Assembly: GCA_934294885.1 (NCBI GenBank)
Contig: CAKRAK010000006.1
Span: 1-64,000, forward strand
Reading direction: 5' to 3'
Length of the DNA: 64,000 nucleotides
From: an uncultured Lachnospiraceae bacterium
GTDB taxonomy: Bacteria > Bacillota > Clostridia > Lachnospirales > Lachnospiraceae
The notes below the pieces were generated by a model. The model was given only the letters and a program-made list of their open reading frames with translations, ran no database searches and was not told where the DNA came from. Made by a program: the position numbers and the translations under genes. This document shows, piece after piece, positions 9,643 through 17,638 of this stretch (position 1 is its first letter; each line of letters begins with the position of its first letter).

Positions 9643-10731
9643 TTATATATCCAACAATTCAATGGTTCCGGCATTTACTTTGTATATCTGATCAATATTT
9701 AATCTTGACCGTATAAAATCATCATATCCCGTACAAGTTACAATTGTTTGAATATCTTTAATACTGTCCAATAAATAATTTTTTCTGTTATGATCTAATT
9801 CACTCATTACATCATCCAATAAAAGAATAGGTGTATCATGAATTATATTTTTTACTAATTGTATTTCTGCTAATTTTAAAGATAAAGCAGCTGTTCTTTG
9901 TTGTCCCTGAGAGCCGTACTTTCTGACATCTATTCCATTCACGTAAAAACAGATATCATCCCTGTGAGGTCCTGCCTGAGTTGACTGATATTTCAAATCT
10001 GTATCCCTTTTTCTTGACATAACAGCTTCATAATCTTCTATCGAAACATTCTTTTCATACCCGATTACAATACTTTCTTTTCCACCGGTCAAATGATAAT
10101 GGATGTTTTTTAGTATTTCATTGAGATCTTTTATGAATTTTTCTCTTTCTTCAATCAGATGTTTTCCATAATCCATTAAATACATATCCCACATATCCAA
10201 TGTATCAATCAAATCAGGTTGAAAATGTATCTGTTTTAGTAAAGTATTTCTTTGGTTAAGAGCTTTGTTATAATTGGTATAATTGTAATGATAAATTTTA
10301 CTTAACTGACAAAGCTCCAAATTCATAAATCTTCTACGTTCTGAAGGACCGTTTTTTATAATACTTAAATCCTCCGGAGAGAAAAATATCATATGTATGA
10401 ATCCAAATAAATCACCACTTTTTTTTATACTCTGTCCATCAATGGCTACACCTTTATTTTTATTTTTTCGAAGATGCACATCTATCTTATGATTTACATC
10501 ATGTTTGGAAAGCTTTAATCTGATATGGGATTCTTCCTCGCCAAACTTAATAATATCCCTATCTTTACTTCCTCTGTGGGATTTTGTTGTACCGGATAAG
10601 TATATTGCTTCTAGTATGTTTGTTTTTCCCTGTGCATTATCTCCATATAAAATAGTTATTCCCCGATGAAAAGAAATATCCAAATCTATGTAATTACGAT
10701 AATTTTTAAGCTCTAATGAATAAATATACAT
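9643..10731 (-). CDS. recF: DNA replication and repair protein RecF
   Basis: 362 residues, an SMC-like ABC ATPase that helps load RecA at gaps with RecO and RecR. The Walker A motif GDNAQGKT is at residues 30-37, the ABC signature is YGSQGQQRTAALSLKLAE near 275-292, and Walker B is ILLLDDVMSELD near 305-316. It starts 3 bp after the yaaA stop with only a weak ribosome site, which suggests translational coupling. recR is also in the window, at 54.6 kb. Confidence 0.97.
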   Translation of the reverse strand: MYIYSLELKNYRNYIDLDISFHRGITILYGDNAQGKTNILEAIYLSGTTKSHRGSKDRDIIKFGEEESHIRLKLSKHDVNHKIDVHLRKNKNKGVAIDGQSIKKSGDLFGFIHMIFFSPEDLSIIKNGPSERRRFMNLELCQLSKIYHYNYTNYNKALNQRNTLLKQIHFQPDLIDTLDMWDMYLMDYGKHLIEEREKFIKDLNEILKNIHYHLTGGKESIVIGYEKNVSIEDYEAVMSRKRDTDLKYQSTQAGPHRDDICFYVNGIDVRKYGSQGQQRTAALSLKLAEIQLVKNIIHDTPILLLDDVMSELDHNRKNYLLDSIKDIQTIVTCTGYDDFIRSRLNIDQIYKVNAGTIELLDI

Positions 10732-10734
10732 AAA

Positions 10735-10950
10735 TTACTTCACTACCAATATGTCTTCCCCTTCAAATTCAACTATCATACCATCATATAATTTTCTTCT
10801 GTATCTTGACTCTACAACTCCATCTACCTTTACAAGTCCTTCATCAATTACTTCCTTTGCTTCCGCTCCGGAAGATACCAGATTAAGAGCCTTCAACAGC
10901 TGGGTCAGATTAATATAATCATCTTTTTCTCTTATTTGTAAGCTTTGCAT
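10735..10950 (-). CDS. yaaA: S4-domain RNA-binding protein YaaA
   Basis: 71 residues, essentially a single S4 RNA-binding fold (INLTQLLKALNLVSSGAEAK ... VKVDGVVESRYRRKL). Genes of this family sit between dnaN and recF in many Firmicutes and are thought to act on ribosome assembly or RNA binding. The ATG overlaps the preceding gene's stop as TAATG, and recF follows after 3 bp, so all three are likely translated in series. Note that the name yaaA also denotes an unrelated E. coli gene. Confidence 0.9.
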   Translation of the reverse strand: MQSLQIREKDDYINLTQLLKALNLVSSGAEAKEVIDEGLVKVDGVVESRYRRKLYDGMIVEFEGEDILVVK

Positions 10951-11309
10951 TATTTTTTTTCCTTATCTCTTTTATATTCTCCTCGCTTTGCAACATTACG
11001 GAACAGATATCCGAAGCAAATCAAAGCGATACCCAAACAATCTGTTATATAGTTTTTCGTAACGATACCGAATATTAAAGCAATAATACCTAATATTGTT
11101 TCGATTAATCCGTTGATTTTGAATCTCTTGATATAACTGTAATCTTCTTCCTCTTCCTGTTTTCTTTTTTCCTGTATCATTTTTTTGTGACGAATCTGAT
11201 TTTTTAAAAATTCCAAATCCTCATCTATTTCAACAGCAGTTTCTTTTTTTTCTTCACAAGCGGTTGATTCTAATTCTTCGTTTTTCTCTATATCTTTATT
11301 TTCTTCCAT
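10950..11309 (-). CDS. Small membrane protein of unknown function
   Basis: 119 residues. I do not recognise a family. Residues 1-35 are acidic, 36-60 are highly charged and helical (likely a short coiled coil), two hydrophobic segments lie at about 67-84 and 88-105, and the tail is basic (KRGEYKRDKEKK). A hairpin membrane anchor with both ends in the cytosol is likely. It is wedged between dnaN and yaaA in the replication operon, where Bacillus subtilis has no such gene. The only ribosome-site candidate (GAGGT) is unusually far, about 15 nt, from the ATG. Confidence 0.75.
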   Translation of the reverse strand: MEENKDIEKNEELESTACEEKKETAVEIDEDLEFLKNQIRHKKMIQEKRKQEEEEDYSYIKRFKINGLIETILGIIALIFGIVTKNYITDCLGIALICFGYLFRNVAKRGEYKRDKEKK

Positions 11310-11327
11310 AATTATGACATTACCTCA

Positions 11328-12431
11328 CTAAGCTGCAATACTAACCGGCAGAATCAAATAAATATAACTGTTGTCTTCATTTCTTATGAAACAAGGTGAC
11401 TTGGCATTCATCATATAAATACTTATCTCCTCATCATCAATAACTCTGAGTGCATCCATCAGAAACTTCGGATTGAATCCAATCTTCAAATCCTTTCCTT
11501 CTTTTTTAATCTCCAATTCTTCATTCATAGAACCCATTGCTGTATTGATTCTCATATAGATACTTGAATTTTCAATATTCAGTATAATTGGTTTTTTATC
11601 AGATTCTTTAATAAATAAAGATGCACGGTCAATACAATTTGTAAATTCCTTTTTATTTACTATAAATTTTGTTTCGTAATCATTGGAAAGCATCTGATCA
11701 ATCTTATAAAATTCTCCTTCCAATAAACGGGAAACAACCTTTGTATTATCATATTCAAATAAGATATGCTTATCTGTTACATAAACATCCACATCATCTT
11801 CCGTACCACCATTTAATATTTTACTAACCTCAATTAAAGTCTTGCCCGGAATAATAACCTTAAAGCTGTCAAAGCTTTCTTTTAATGTAATCCTGCGAAT
11901 TGAGATTCTATGACCGTCTAAGGATATAACCTTTAACTGGTCTCCATTTACCTCAAACAATTCTCCGGTCATAATTTTTGTGTTTTCCTGATCTGAAATA
12001 CTAAAAATTGTCTGACGGATAATTTCCTTTAATGAAAACTGAGATAATGTAATATGCTTTTCTTTTTGAACCTCAGGTAAATAATTAAAATCTTCTCCTG
12101 AAGTTCCCGGTATATTAAAGTTAGAACGTTCACAACGAATACTTGCCTGTGAATTGGCATTAGTCTCAATCAATACATCACTGTCCGGAAGCTTTCTGAT
12201 AATTTCACTGAATAACTTAGCATCCAGTGCAACTCGACCCGGTTCCTTAACTTCACCTTCTATAATGGTTTCTATTCCTAAATCAATATCATTTGCAATC
12301 AGTTTAACATCATTTAAAGATGCCTCTATTAATATACATTGTAAATTTGACATTGTACTTTTTGTAGATACAGCTTTTGATACAATATTAATACCGTTCA
12401 TTAACGATTGTTTTGGACAATTGATTTTCAT
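11328..12431 (-). CDS. dnaN: DNA polymerase III beta sliding clamp
   Basis: 367 residues, the normal length for the three-domain clamp that dimerises around DNA and tethers the replicative polymerase. Family hallmarks include the MKINCPKQSLMNGI start, SNFNIPGTSGEDFNYLP near 118 and the terminal YLILPVS segment, which forms part of the client-binding pocket. AAAGGAG precedes the ATG. It lies downstream of dnaA across a 307-bp gap that carries origin elements. Confidence 0.97.
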   Translation of the reverse strand: MKINCPKQSLMNGINIVSKAVSTKSTMSNLQCILIEASLNDVKLIANDIDLGIETIIEGEVKEPGRVALDAKLFSEIIRKLPDSDVLIETNANSQASIRCERSNFNIPGTSGEDFNYLPEVQKEKHITLSQFSLKEIIRQTIFSISDQENTKIMTGELFEVNGDQLKVISLDGHRISIRRITLKESFDSFKVIIPGKTLIEVSKILNGGTEDDVDVYVTDKHILFEYDNTKVVSRLLEGEFYKIDQMLSNDYETKFIVNKKEFTNCIDRASLFIKESDKKPIILNIENSSIYMRINTAMGSMNEELEIKKEGKDLKIGFNPKFLMDALRVIDDEEISIYMMNAKSPCFIRNEDNSYIYLILPVSIAA

Positions 12432-12738
12432 TGTGTAAAACTCCTTTCTGGTAAGAGGGGATGAAATCCCTTAATAATATAATTAAATATTTTTAGTAGT
12501 AATAGTAGTAGTAGTTTTTGTAATGTTCAAAAGTATAAAATGATAAGTAAAACACTGGTGAAAAAGACGTTCATAAAATGTTTTAATCTCACTGTGAAAT
12601 ATTTGTGAAACATGTTAACACCTTTTAGATTCCATATGAAGAAAGATTTTATGAATTAAAAATAATAAGTTATCAACAGTTATAAAAAAATTTTCCACAC
12701 ATATTTAAAGGATTTTTCATAAACATGTTGATAAATTG
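12432..12738. other. dnaN-side half of oriC (DnaA boxes and AT-rich DNA)
   Basis: This 307-bp gap between dnaA and dnaN holds DnaA-box-like 9-mers: TTATCAACA at 12670-12678, TTTTCCACA at 12691-12699, and the inverted TGTTGATAA at 12726-12734. Each is one mismatch from TTATCCACA. A TAG-triplet run at 12494-12514 is followed, toward dnaN, by very AT-rich DNA (12440-12493). The order of boxes, trio and AT-rich DNA in the direction dnaA to dnaN matches the unwinding side of the B. subtilis origin. The promoter of dnaN must also lie here or further upstream. Confidence 0.75.
12494..12514 (+). promoter_or_regulatory. Candidate DnaA-trio (origin unwinding element)
   Basis: Seven consecutive triplets read TAG TAG TAA TAG TAG TAG TAG on the plus strand. 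DnaA-trios (preferred 3'-GAT-5') guide DnaA onto single strands at bacterial origins. The location inside the dnaA-dnaN gap beside AT-rich DNA fits. A consensus DnaA box directly abutting the run is not visible, which is the main weakness. Confidence 0.6.
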
Positions 12739-14103
12739 TTAGGATTCATATCCTATCTTCTTTTCAATGGTCTCTATTGTCTGTCTCATATTGGCATCTT
12801 TACTGATCAAGGCTTCGATTTTTTCAACACCGTTTAAAACAGTGGAATGATCTCTGCCTCCTAAACAGTTACCAACCTGCTTTAAAGACATCTGGGATAA
12901 GTATTTTCTGCATAAATACATTGCAATCTGTCTGGCTGTTGCTATATTCTGGGTTCTCTTAGATGAAATGATATCAGAATAAGGCACATTCATATGATCC
13001 GCAACAATATTAATAATGTAGTCAGGTGTAATTTCCTGCTTATCCTTTGTGATAATATCTGCAAGAATGCTTTCTGCATCCTCTACAGAGAAATCTTTAT
13101 TTAACTTAGAGTATATGCTTATTTTATTTAGAGCTCCTTCTAATTCTCTGATATTGGAAACTACATTTTCAGCAATATACTGTAAGATGCTTTCATCGAT
13201 TATAATTTTGTTTTCTTCTGCTTTTTGTTTTAAGATAGCCATTCTGGTTTCATAATCAGGTGCATGGATATCAACGGGAACTCCCCATTCTAATCTGGTT
13301 CTCATACGTTCCTCTAATGTTTTAATCTCTTTTGGAGGAAGGTCGGAAGAAATAATAATCTGTTTGTTAGAATTATATAAATCATTAAATGTATTAAAAA
13401 ATTCTGTCTGAGTTGCATCCTTACCCATAACAAATTGGATATCATCAATTAATAAAACATCCAGATTACGGTACTTTGCTCTTAATTCCTTTGACTTGTT
13501 ATGCTGGATTGCTTCAATAACCTCATGGGTAAAGGTCTCACTTGTAACATATAAAACCTTCATATCAGGGTTATGGGTAATAATGTGATGTGCAATTGCC
13601 TGCATCAGATGAGTTTTACCAAGACCTGCACCCCCATATAAAAATAATGGATTATAGGTTGATGCCGGTTCTTCTGCTACAGCTACACAGGCTGCATGAG
13701 CATGTCTGTTATTATCGCCGATAACAAATGTATCAAAGGTATATTTCATATTTAAATTACTTTTTTCTAAGGACATCTTTATATGACCGTTCAGATCTTC
13801 ATCTTTGATAGAAGTACCTTCGTCTTTAATCTCTTCACCTTCTACACAATAAATGATATCAAAGCTTTGATTCATTGTTGCCTCGATTGCCGACTGGAGA
13901 TAAATATCATACATTTTTTTCTTAATGAAGGTTAATCCTCTTTCTCCAAGCTTAGCCTCTATAGAAAGTACAATTGTTGTATCATTGGCATCTTTGATAG
14001 ACAATGGCTTTATCCATGTATTAATCATCATATGTGATACATCATATTCAGTTTCTAAAAGATAAAGAATATTATCCCATTGTTTCAGTAATTTTTCTTT
14101 CAT
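12739..14103 (-). CDS. dnaA: Chromosomal replication initiator DnaA
   Basis: 454 residues. Domain I is at the N-terminus, then a short linker with acidic residues, then the AAA+ domain with Walker A GGAGLGKTH near 157 and Walker B LLIDDIQF near 218, and domain IV with the DnaA-box-reading GGRDHSTVLN near 420. The start is placed at the ATG at 14103, 7 nt after GGATG; a TTG two codons upstream is in frame but less likely. DnaA boxes on both sides of the gene indicate autoregulation and origin function. Confidence 0.98.
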   Translation of the reverse strand: MKEKLLKQWDNILYLLETEYDVSHMMINTWIKPLSIKDANDTTIVLSIEAKLGERGLTFIKKKMYDIYLQSAIEATMNQSFDIIYCVEGEEIKDEGTSIKDEDLNGHIKMSLEKSNLNMKYTFDTFVIGDNNRHAHAACVAVAEEPASTYNPLFLYGGAGLGKTHLMQAIAHHIITHNPDMKVLYVTSETFTHEVIEAIQHNKSKELRAKYRNLDVLLIDDIQFVMGKDATQTEFFNTFNDLYNSNKQIIISSDLPPKEIKTLEERMRTRLEWGVPVDIHAPDYETRMAILKQKAEENKIIIDESILQYIAENVVSNIRELEGALNKISIYSKLNKDFSVEDAESILADIITKDKQEITPDYIINIVADHMNVPYSDIISSKRTQNIATARQIAMYLCRKYLSQMSLKQVGNCLGGRDHSTVLNGVEKIEALISKDANMRQTIETIEKKIGYES

Positions 14104-14508
14104 ATTCAAACATCCTTTTTATATGATTTAAAGGAAATATTAGATAAGTAATAATCCATAATGTAAGCATAAACATACCTATTTATAATACTATAAAACC
14201 CTTTAATTATCAAGTTTTATAGGTGTATTATAAGTACAAAAATAAATGGAGAAATATATAAAAATTTTAATTATGTAAATGTAAATGAAAAAAATGTGGA
14301 TATGTTGATAATAAAAAAAATCAATGAATTTGTAGATGAAGAGTGTTTATAAACAGAAAAAAAACATAGTTATCCACAAGTTATAAACAATTTGTGGATA
14401 AGTTATGTAAACAATTTAAGTTAATTGGGATGACAAATTATAGGTTATACCATATATTGTGTTTTATAAATAAAGAAGAAAAATAAAAGGAAAAAAGTAA
14501 AGAATTGC
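14104..14508. other. rpmH-side half of oriC (DnaA-box cluster)
   Basis: The gap between dnaA and rpmH is very AT-rich. It carries two perfect DnaA boxes, TTATCCACA at 14370-14378 and the inverted TGTGGATAA at 14393-14401, plus near matches at 14295-14303 (TGTGGATAT), 14303-14311 (TGTTGATAA), 14347-14355 and 14381-14389 (both TTATAAACA). Gene direction diverges here: dnaA leftward and rpmH rightward, as expected at the point where forks separate. The dnaA promoter should lie at about 14110-14200. Confidence 0.85.
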
Positions 14509-14537
14509 TTGACTTACAAGGATTTTTTTAATATAAT
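14509..14537 (+). promoter_or_regulatory. Promoter of rpmH-rnpA
   Basis: TTGACT at 14509-14514, a 17-bp spacer, and a perfect TATAAT at 14532-14537, 38 bp ahead of the rpmH start codon. Confidence 0.85.
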
Positions 14538-14574
14538 GTGCTAGATGTTTTCGTGAAAAAGGAGGTGTATTTGA

Positions 14575-14709
14575 ATGAAGATGACATTTCAGCCTAAGAA
14601 GAGACAGAGATCTAAGGTTCATGGTTTTAGAAAAAGAATGAGCACAGCAAATGGTAGAAAAGTTTTGGCCGCTAGACGTGCTAAAGGAAGAAAGCGTTTA
14701 TCAGCTTAG
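14575..14709 (+). CDS. rpmH: 50S ribosomal protein L34
   Basis: 44 residues, nearly a third of them Arg or Lys: MKMTFQPKKRQRSKVHGF at the start and RKVLAARRAKGRKRLSA at the end. This is the full L34 pattern. L34 is a small component of the large subunit. AAGGAGGT lies 8 nt ahead of the ATG. It is the first gene of the rightward arm. The stop codon is the first part of a hairpin described separately. Confidence 0.98.
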   Translation: MKMTFQPKKRQRSKVHGFRKRMSTANGRKVLAARRAKGRKRLSA

Positions 14710-14733
14710 GTCACAGGTTTGTGACCTTTTTCT
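14709..14733 (+). terminator. Terminator/attenuator between rpmH and rnpA
   Basis: GGTCACA (14709-14715) pairs with TGTGACC (14720-14726) around a GGTT loop, followed by TTTTTCT. The stem begins at the last base of the rpmH stop codon. It probably lets most transcripts end after rpmH and only a fraction read into rnpA, since the cell needs far more L34 than RNase P protein. Confidence 0.75.
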
Positions 14734-14755
14734 ATTATAGAGGATCATAATTATA

Positions 14756-15109
14756 ATGAGACAATTTATTTCTTTAAAGAACAGTTTAGAATTTGGAAAT
14801 GTATATAAACAGGGTAAATCCTATGCTAACAAATACCTTGTTATGTATATAGCAGATAATAATCTGGGGATAAACAGACTTGGGATATCTGTTAGTAAGA
14901 AAGTCGGCAACAGTGTTGTTCGTCATCGTATCACCAGATTAATTAGAGAGTCCTACCGCTTACATCGGAATGAGTTAGCATCCGGAAAAGATATTGTAGT
15001 GGTAGCAAGAGTTAATTCTAAAAATCATAACTATTGGGATATTGAAAGTGCATTTATCCATTTAGCTAAACTGCATCATATCGTGGTTTTTAAGGAACAT
15101 GTACAATAA
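14756..15109 (+). CDS. rnpA: Ribonuclease P protein component
   Basis: 117 residues. The signature RNR-type motif is present as NRLGISVSKKVGNSVVRHR followed by ITRLIRESYR. The protein partners the catalytic RNase P RNA to trim tRNA 5' leaders. The length is normal. An AGAGG site lies about 12 nt ahead of the ATG. It follows rpmH across the attenuator hairpin. Confidence 0.97.
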   Translation: MRQFISLKNSLEFGNVYKQGKSYANKYLVMYIADNNLGINRLGISVSKKVGNSVVRHRITRLIRESYRLHRNELASGKDIVVVARVNSKNHNYWDIESAFIHLAKLHHIVVFKEHVQ

Positions 15110-15243
15110 TAGATATTATTTCCATAGTATCTATTATTTTTTTTCAATATTTTATGTATGAAAAGTATATATATTGTAAATAAATTATAAGTAATTTAAG
15201 AAAGAAAACATCCCATGCAATATATATAAGGAATGGTGTATGA

Positions 15244-15501
15244 ATGAATATTTTAAAAAATATTCTAATCAAATTAATTAAAATTTATCAGAAATTCTTA
15301 TCCCCCTTGAAGAGATACGGATGCTGTAAATATTATCCAACCTGTTCCAATTATGCAATAGAAGCATTAGAAATTCACGGACCGATTAAGGGAAGTTTGT
15401 TAACGGTATGGAGAATATTAAGGTGTAATCCATTTTCAAAGGGAGGATATGATCCGGTTCCACAAAAGGGTGGAGCTGTTTTTAGGAGGAAAAAATATTG
15501 A
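15244..15501 (+). CDS. yidD: Membrane protein insertion efficiency factor YidD
   Basis: 85 residues. It is a compact cysteine-containing family member with an amphipathic N-terminus (IKLIKIYQKFLSPLKRYG) and the family core YYPTCSNYAIEALEIHG, WRILRCNPFSKGGYDPVP. It assists YidC/Sec insertion at the inner face of the membrane. Its TGA stop overlaps the yidC ATG (TGATG), so the two are translationally coupled. Confidence 0.95.
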   Translation: MNILKNILIKLIKIYQKFLSPLKRYGCCKYYPTCSNYAIEALEIHGPIKGSLLTVWRILRCNPFSKGGYDPVPQKGGAVFRRKKY

Positions 15502-16790
15502 TGTTTTTAACTCAGCAAACCGGTTTTTTGGGACCGTTTGCTTACGTTTTAGGAAAATTATTTGAAATAATCTATAATCTGTTAGCTGACAGTAATGGAA
15601 TTGCAAACTTAGGTATCTGTATTATTATTTTTACAATTGTTGTTAAGGTGATATTATTTCCACTTTCCTTTAAGCAGCAAAAATCATCTAAAATCAATAT
15701 GATGATACAGCCTGAAATGCAGAAAATCCAAAAAAAATATAAGGATAAAAAAGATCAGGAATCCATGATGAAGCAGCAGCAGGAGATTCAGGAATTATAT
15801 GATAAGTACGGAACATCCATGACCGGTGGATGCCTTGGTACATTGGTTCAGTTACCTATTATATATGCTCTTTATCGTGTAATCCAGAAGATACCGGCAT
15901 ATGTTTCTCATGTATATGATATGTATCGTCCGATTGCTGACAAGGTTGTAGAAAGTAAGGGATTAGAAAAATCATTTGATTATTTACAAAAATTTGTAAC
16001 GGATAACGGTGTATCCGGAGCCAGTTATTCTATTTCCCAGGTAAATAAATTATTAGAAAAGGGTACCGAATTAAATATCAATCATATCGTAGATACGATT
16101 TCAAATTTTGGAGTATCCAATTTAACAAAACTGGCAGATGCATTGAATTTCGGTGCAGATAAGCAAGTAGTTGAAAGTATAGGTGATATTCAAAGTATTT
16201 ATAACTTTTTAGGTATTAATATTTCTGATGCACCGGGCTTTCACTTAGGTTTACCTTTATTAATTCCTGTATTGTCAGCATTATTCCAGTATCTTTCAAT
16301 GCGGGTTTCTATGAGTAGAAATTCAGGCAGCGGTAATGATTCTTCACAGACAATGATGAAGAGTATGTCTGTAACAATGCCGGTTATGTCATTTGTTATG
16401 TGTATTACATTACCATCATTTATTGGTATTTATTGGGCAACCAGTGCTGCAGTAGCTATGATAACTCAGCTTTTGGTAAATGCATATTATGATCACATTG
16501 ATATGGATGAATTATTACAAAAGCAAATGGAAAAGGCTGCTAAGAATAAGAAAAAGGGTAAAAAATCCTTCATGCAGCGTATGATGGAAAATTCTGAACA
16601 AATGCAGGAAGAGATGGAAAAAATGCAGGCTATGAGAGATAATTCTACCCGGTCTCTAAAGAGCTATGTTTCCTCTGAAGATAGTAGTAAAGCTGCTAAT
16701 AATGCAGGAAAAACTTATAAAAAAGGCAGTATTGGAGCAAAAGCGAATATGCTGTTGAATTATGAAAATAAGGATGATAAGGAGAATTAA
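15501..16790 (+). CDS. yidC: Membrane protein insertase YidC/Oxa1/SpoIIIJ
   Basis: 429 residues. Transmembrane segments lie around residues 8-27, 35-58 (LGICIIIFTIVVKVILFPLS), 110-130, 255-275 and 290-330. A long insert of about 130 residues separates two of them, and the tail is Lys/Gln/Met-rich and coiled. The protein inserts and folds membrane proteins. AGGAGG at 15484-15489 could serve either this ATG or a TTG one codon earlier (15498); the ATG overlapping the yidD stop is preferred. The extended loop is larger than in Bacillus SpoIIIJ. Confidence 0.95.
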   Translation: MFLTQQTGFLGPFAYVLGKLFEIIYNLLADSNGIANLGICIIIFTIVVKVILFPLSFKQQKSSKINMMIQPEMQKIQKKYKDKKDQESMMKQQQEIQELYDKYGTSMTGGCLGTLVQLPIIYALYRVIQKIPAYVSHVYDMYRPIADKVVESKGLEKSFDYLQKFVTDNGVSGASYSISQVNKLLEKGTELNINHIVDTISNFGVSNLTKLADALNFGADKQVVESIGDIQSIYNFLGINISDAPGFHLGLPLLIPVLSALFQYLSMRVSMSRNSGSGNDSSQTMMKSMSVTMPVMSFVMCITLPSFIGIYWATSAAVAMITQLLVNAYYDHIDMDELLQKQMEKAAKNKKKGKKSFMQRMMENSEQMQEEMEKMQAMRDNSTRSLKSYVSSEDSSKAANNAGKTYKKGSIGAKANMLLNYENKDDKEN

Positions 16791-16791
16791 A

Positions 16792-17478
16792 ATGGATTTT
16801 AAAGAATTTAAGGCAAAAACAGTTGAAGAAGCTGTTACTGCAGCATCCATTGAATTTGGAGTAACAAGCGATGAATTAGTATATAATGTAATTGATAAAG
16901 GGTCAAATGGGTTTTTAGGTATTGGCGCAAAGCAGGCTGTTATTCAGGCAAAGGTTGCTGATAAGCCTGAAAGTGAAAAAGATTTAGTAGAAAAAACTTC
17001 TGATTATTTAACATCATTATTCAATGCAATGAAAATTGAAACAACCTTCACCATTGATTATGATGAAGAAAATAATAACATGAATATTAATTTAGAAGGA
17101 CCTGAAATGGGAATTTTAATTGGTATGAGAGGTCAGACTTTAGATGCTTTACAGTATTTGATCGGCTTGTATGTCAGAAAAGAATACAAATTAATGAATG
17201 GAAATGATGACGATTTAGAAGATGAAAAGAAGGATCGTTATATTCATGTTAAACTGGATACCGAAAATTACAGAGCAAGAAGAAAAGATACACTTGAAAA
17301 TCTTGCAAAAAATATTGCATTTAAGGTAAAGAGAAGTAGAAGAAGCTTTACTTTAGAGCCAATGAATCCTTATGAAAGAAGAATTATTCATTCTGCATTA
17401 CAGAATGATAAATATGTAGCAACAAGAAGCGAAGGTGAAGAACCTTATCGTAAGGTTGTTGTTTATTTAAAAAAATAA
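16792..17478 (+). CDS. jag: Jag/KhpB RNA-binding protein
   Basis: 228 residues. An N-terminal Jag domain (KTVEEAVTAASIEFGV ... SNGFLGIGAKQAVI) is followed by a KH domain with GMRGQTLDALQYLIG near residue 105-120, then an R3H domain (PYERRIIHSALQN). KhpB binds RNA and affects cell division and elongation in Firmicutes. The start is placed at the ATG 7 nt after AAGGAG; an upstream in-frame ATG at 16762 lies inside yidC and lacks a site. A strong terminator ends the unit. Confidence 0.95.
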   Translation: MDFKEFKAKTVEEAVTAASIEFGVTSDELVYNVIDKGSNGFLGIGAKQAVIQAKVADKPESEKDLVEKTSDYLTSLFNAMKIETTFTIDYDEENNNMNINLEGPEMGILIGMRGQTLDALQYLIGLYVRKEYKLMNGNDDDLEDEKKDRYIHVKLDTENYRARRKDTLENLAKNIAFKVKRSRRSFTLEPMNPYERRIIHSALQNDKYVATRSEGEEPYRKVVVYLKK

Positions 17479-17511
17479 TCAATCAAAATAAAAATCCGTA
17501 TTTATAAATGT

Positions 17512-17563
17512 AACCCCTTTTGTCAGAAATTATAAAATCTGATGAAAGGGGTTTTATTTTTTT
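17512..17563 (+). terminator. Terminator of the rnpA-yidC-jag unit
   Basis: AACCCCTTTT...TCAGA pairs with TCTGA...AAAGGGGTT across an AT-rich loop (17512-17553), followed by TTTATTTTTTT. Confidence 0.9.
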
Positions 17564-17568
17564 AGGTG

Positions 17569-17597
17569 TGTACACTGAATTTAATATGATGTATAAT
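17569..17597 (+). promoter_or_regulatory. Candidate promoter of mnmE-mnmG-rsmG
   Basis: TGTACA at 17569-17574, a 17-bp spacer, and a perfect TATAAT at 17592-17597, 41 bp before the mnmE ATG. The -35 element is only a partial match. Confidence 0.5.
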
Positions 17598-17638
17598 TGA
17601 TTGTATTTTAATGTTTGAAAAGAAAAAAGAGGTTATAG

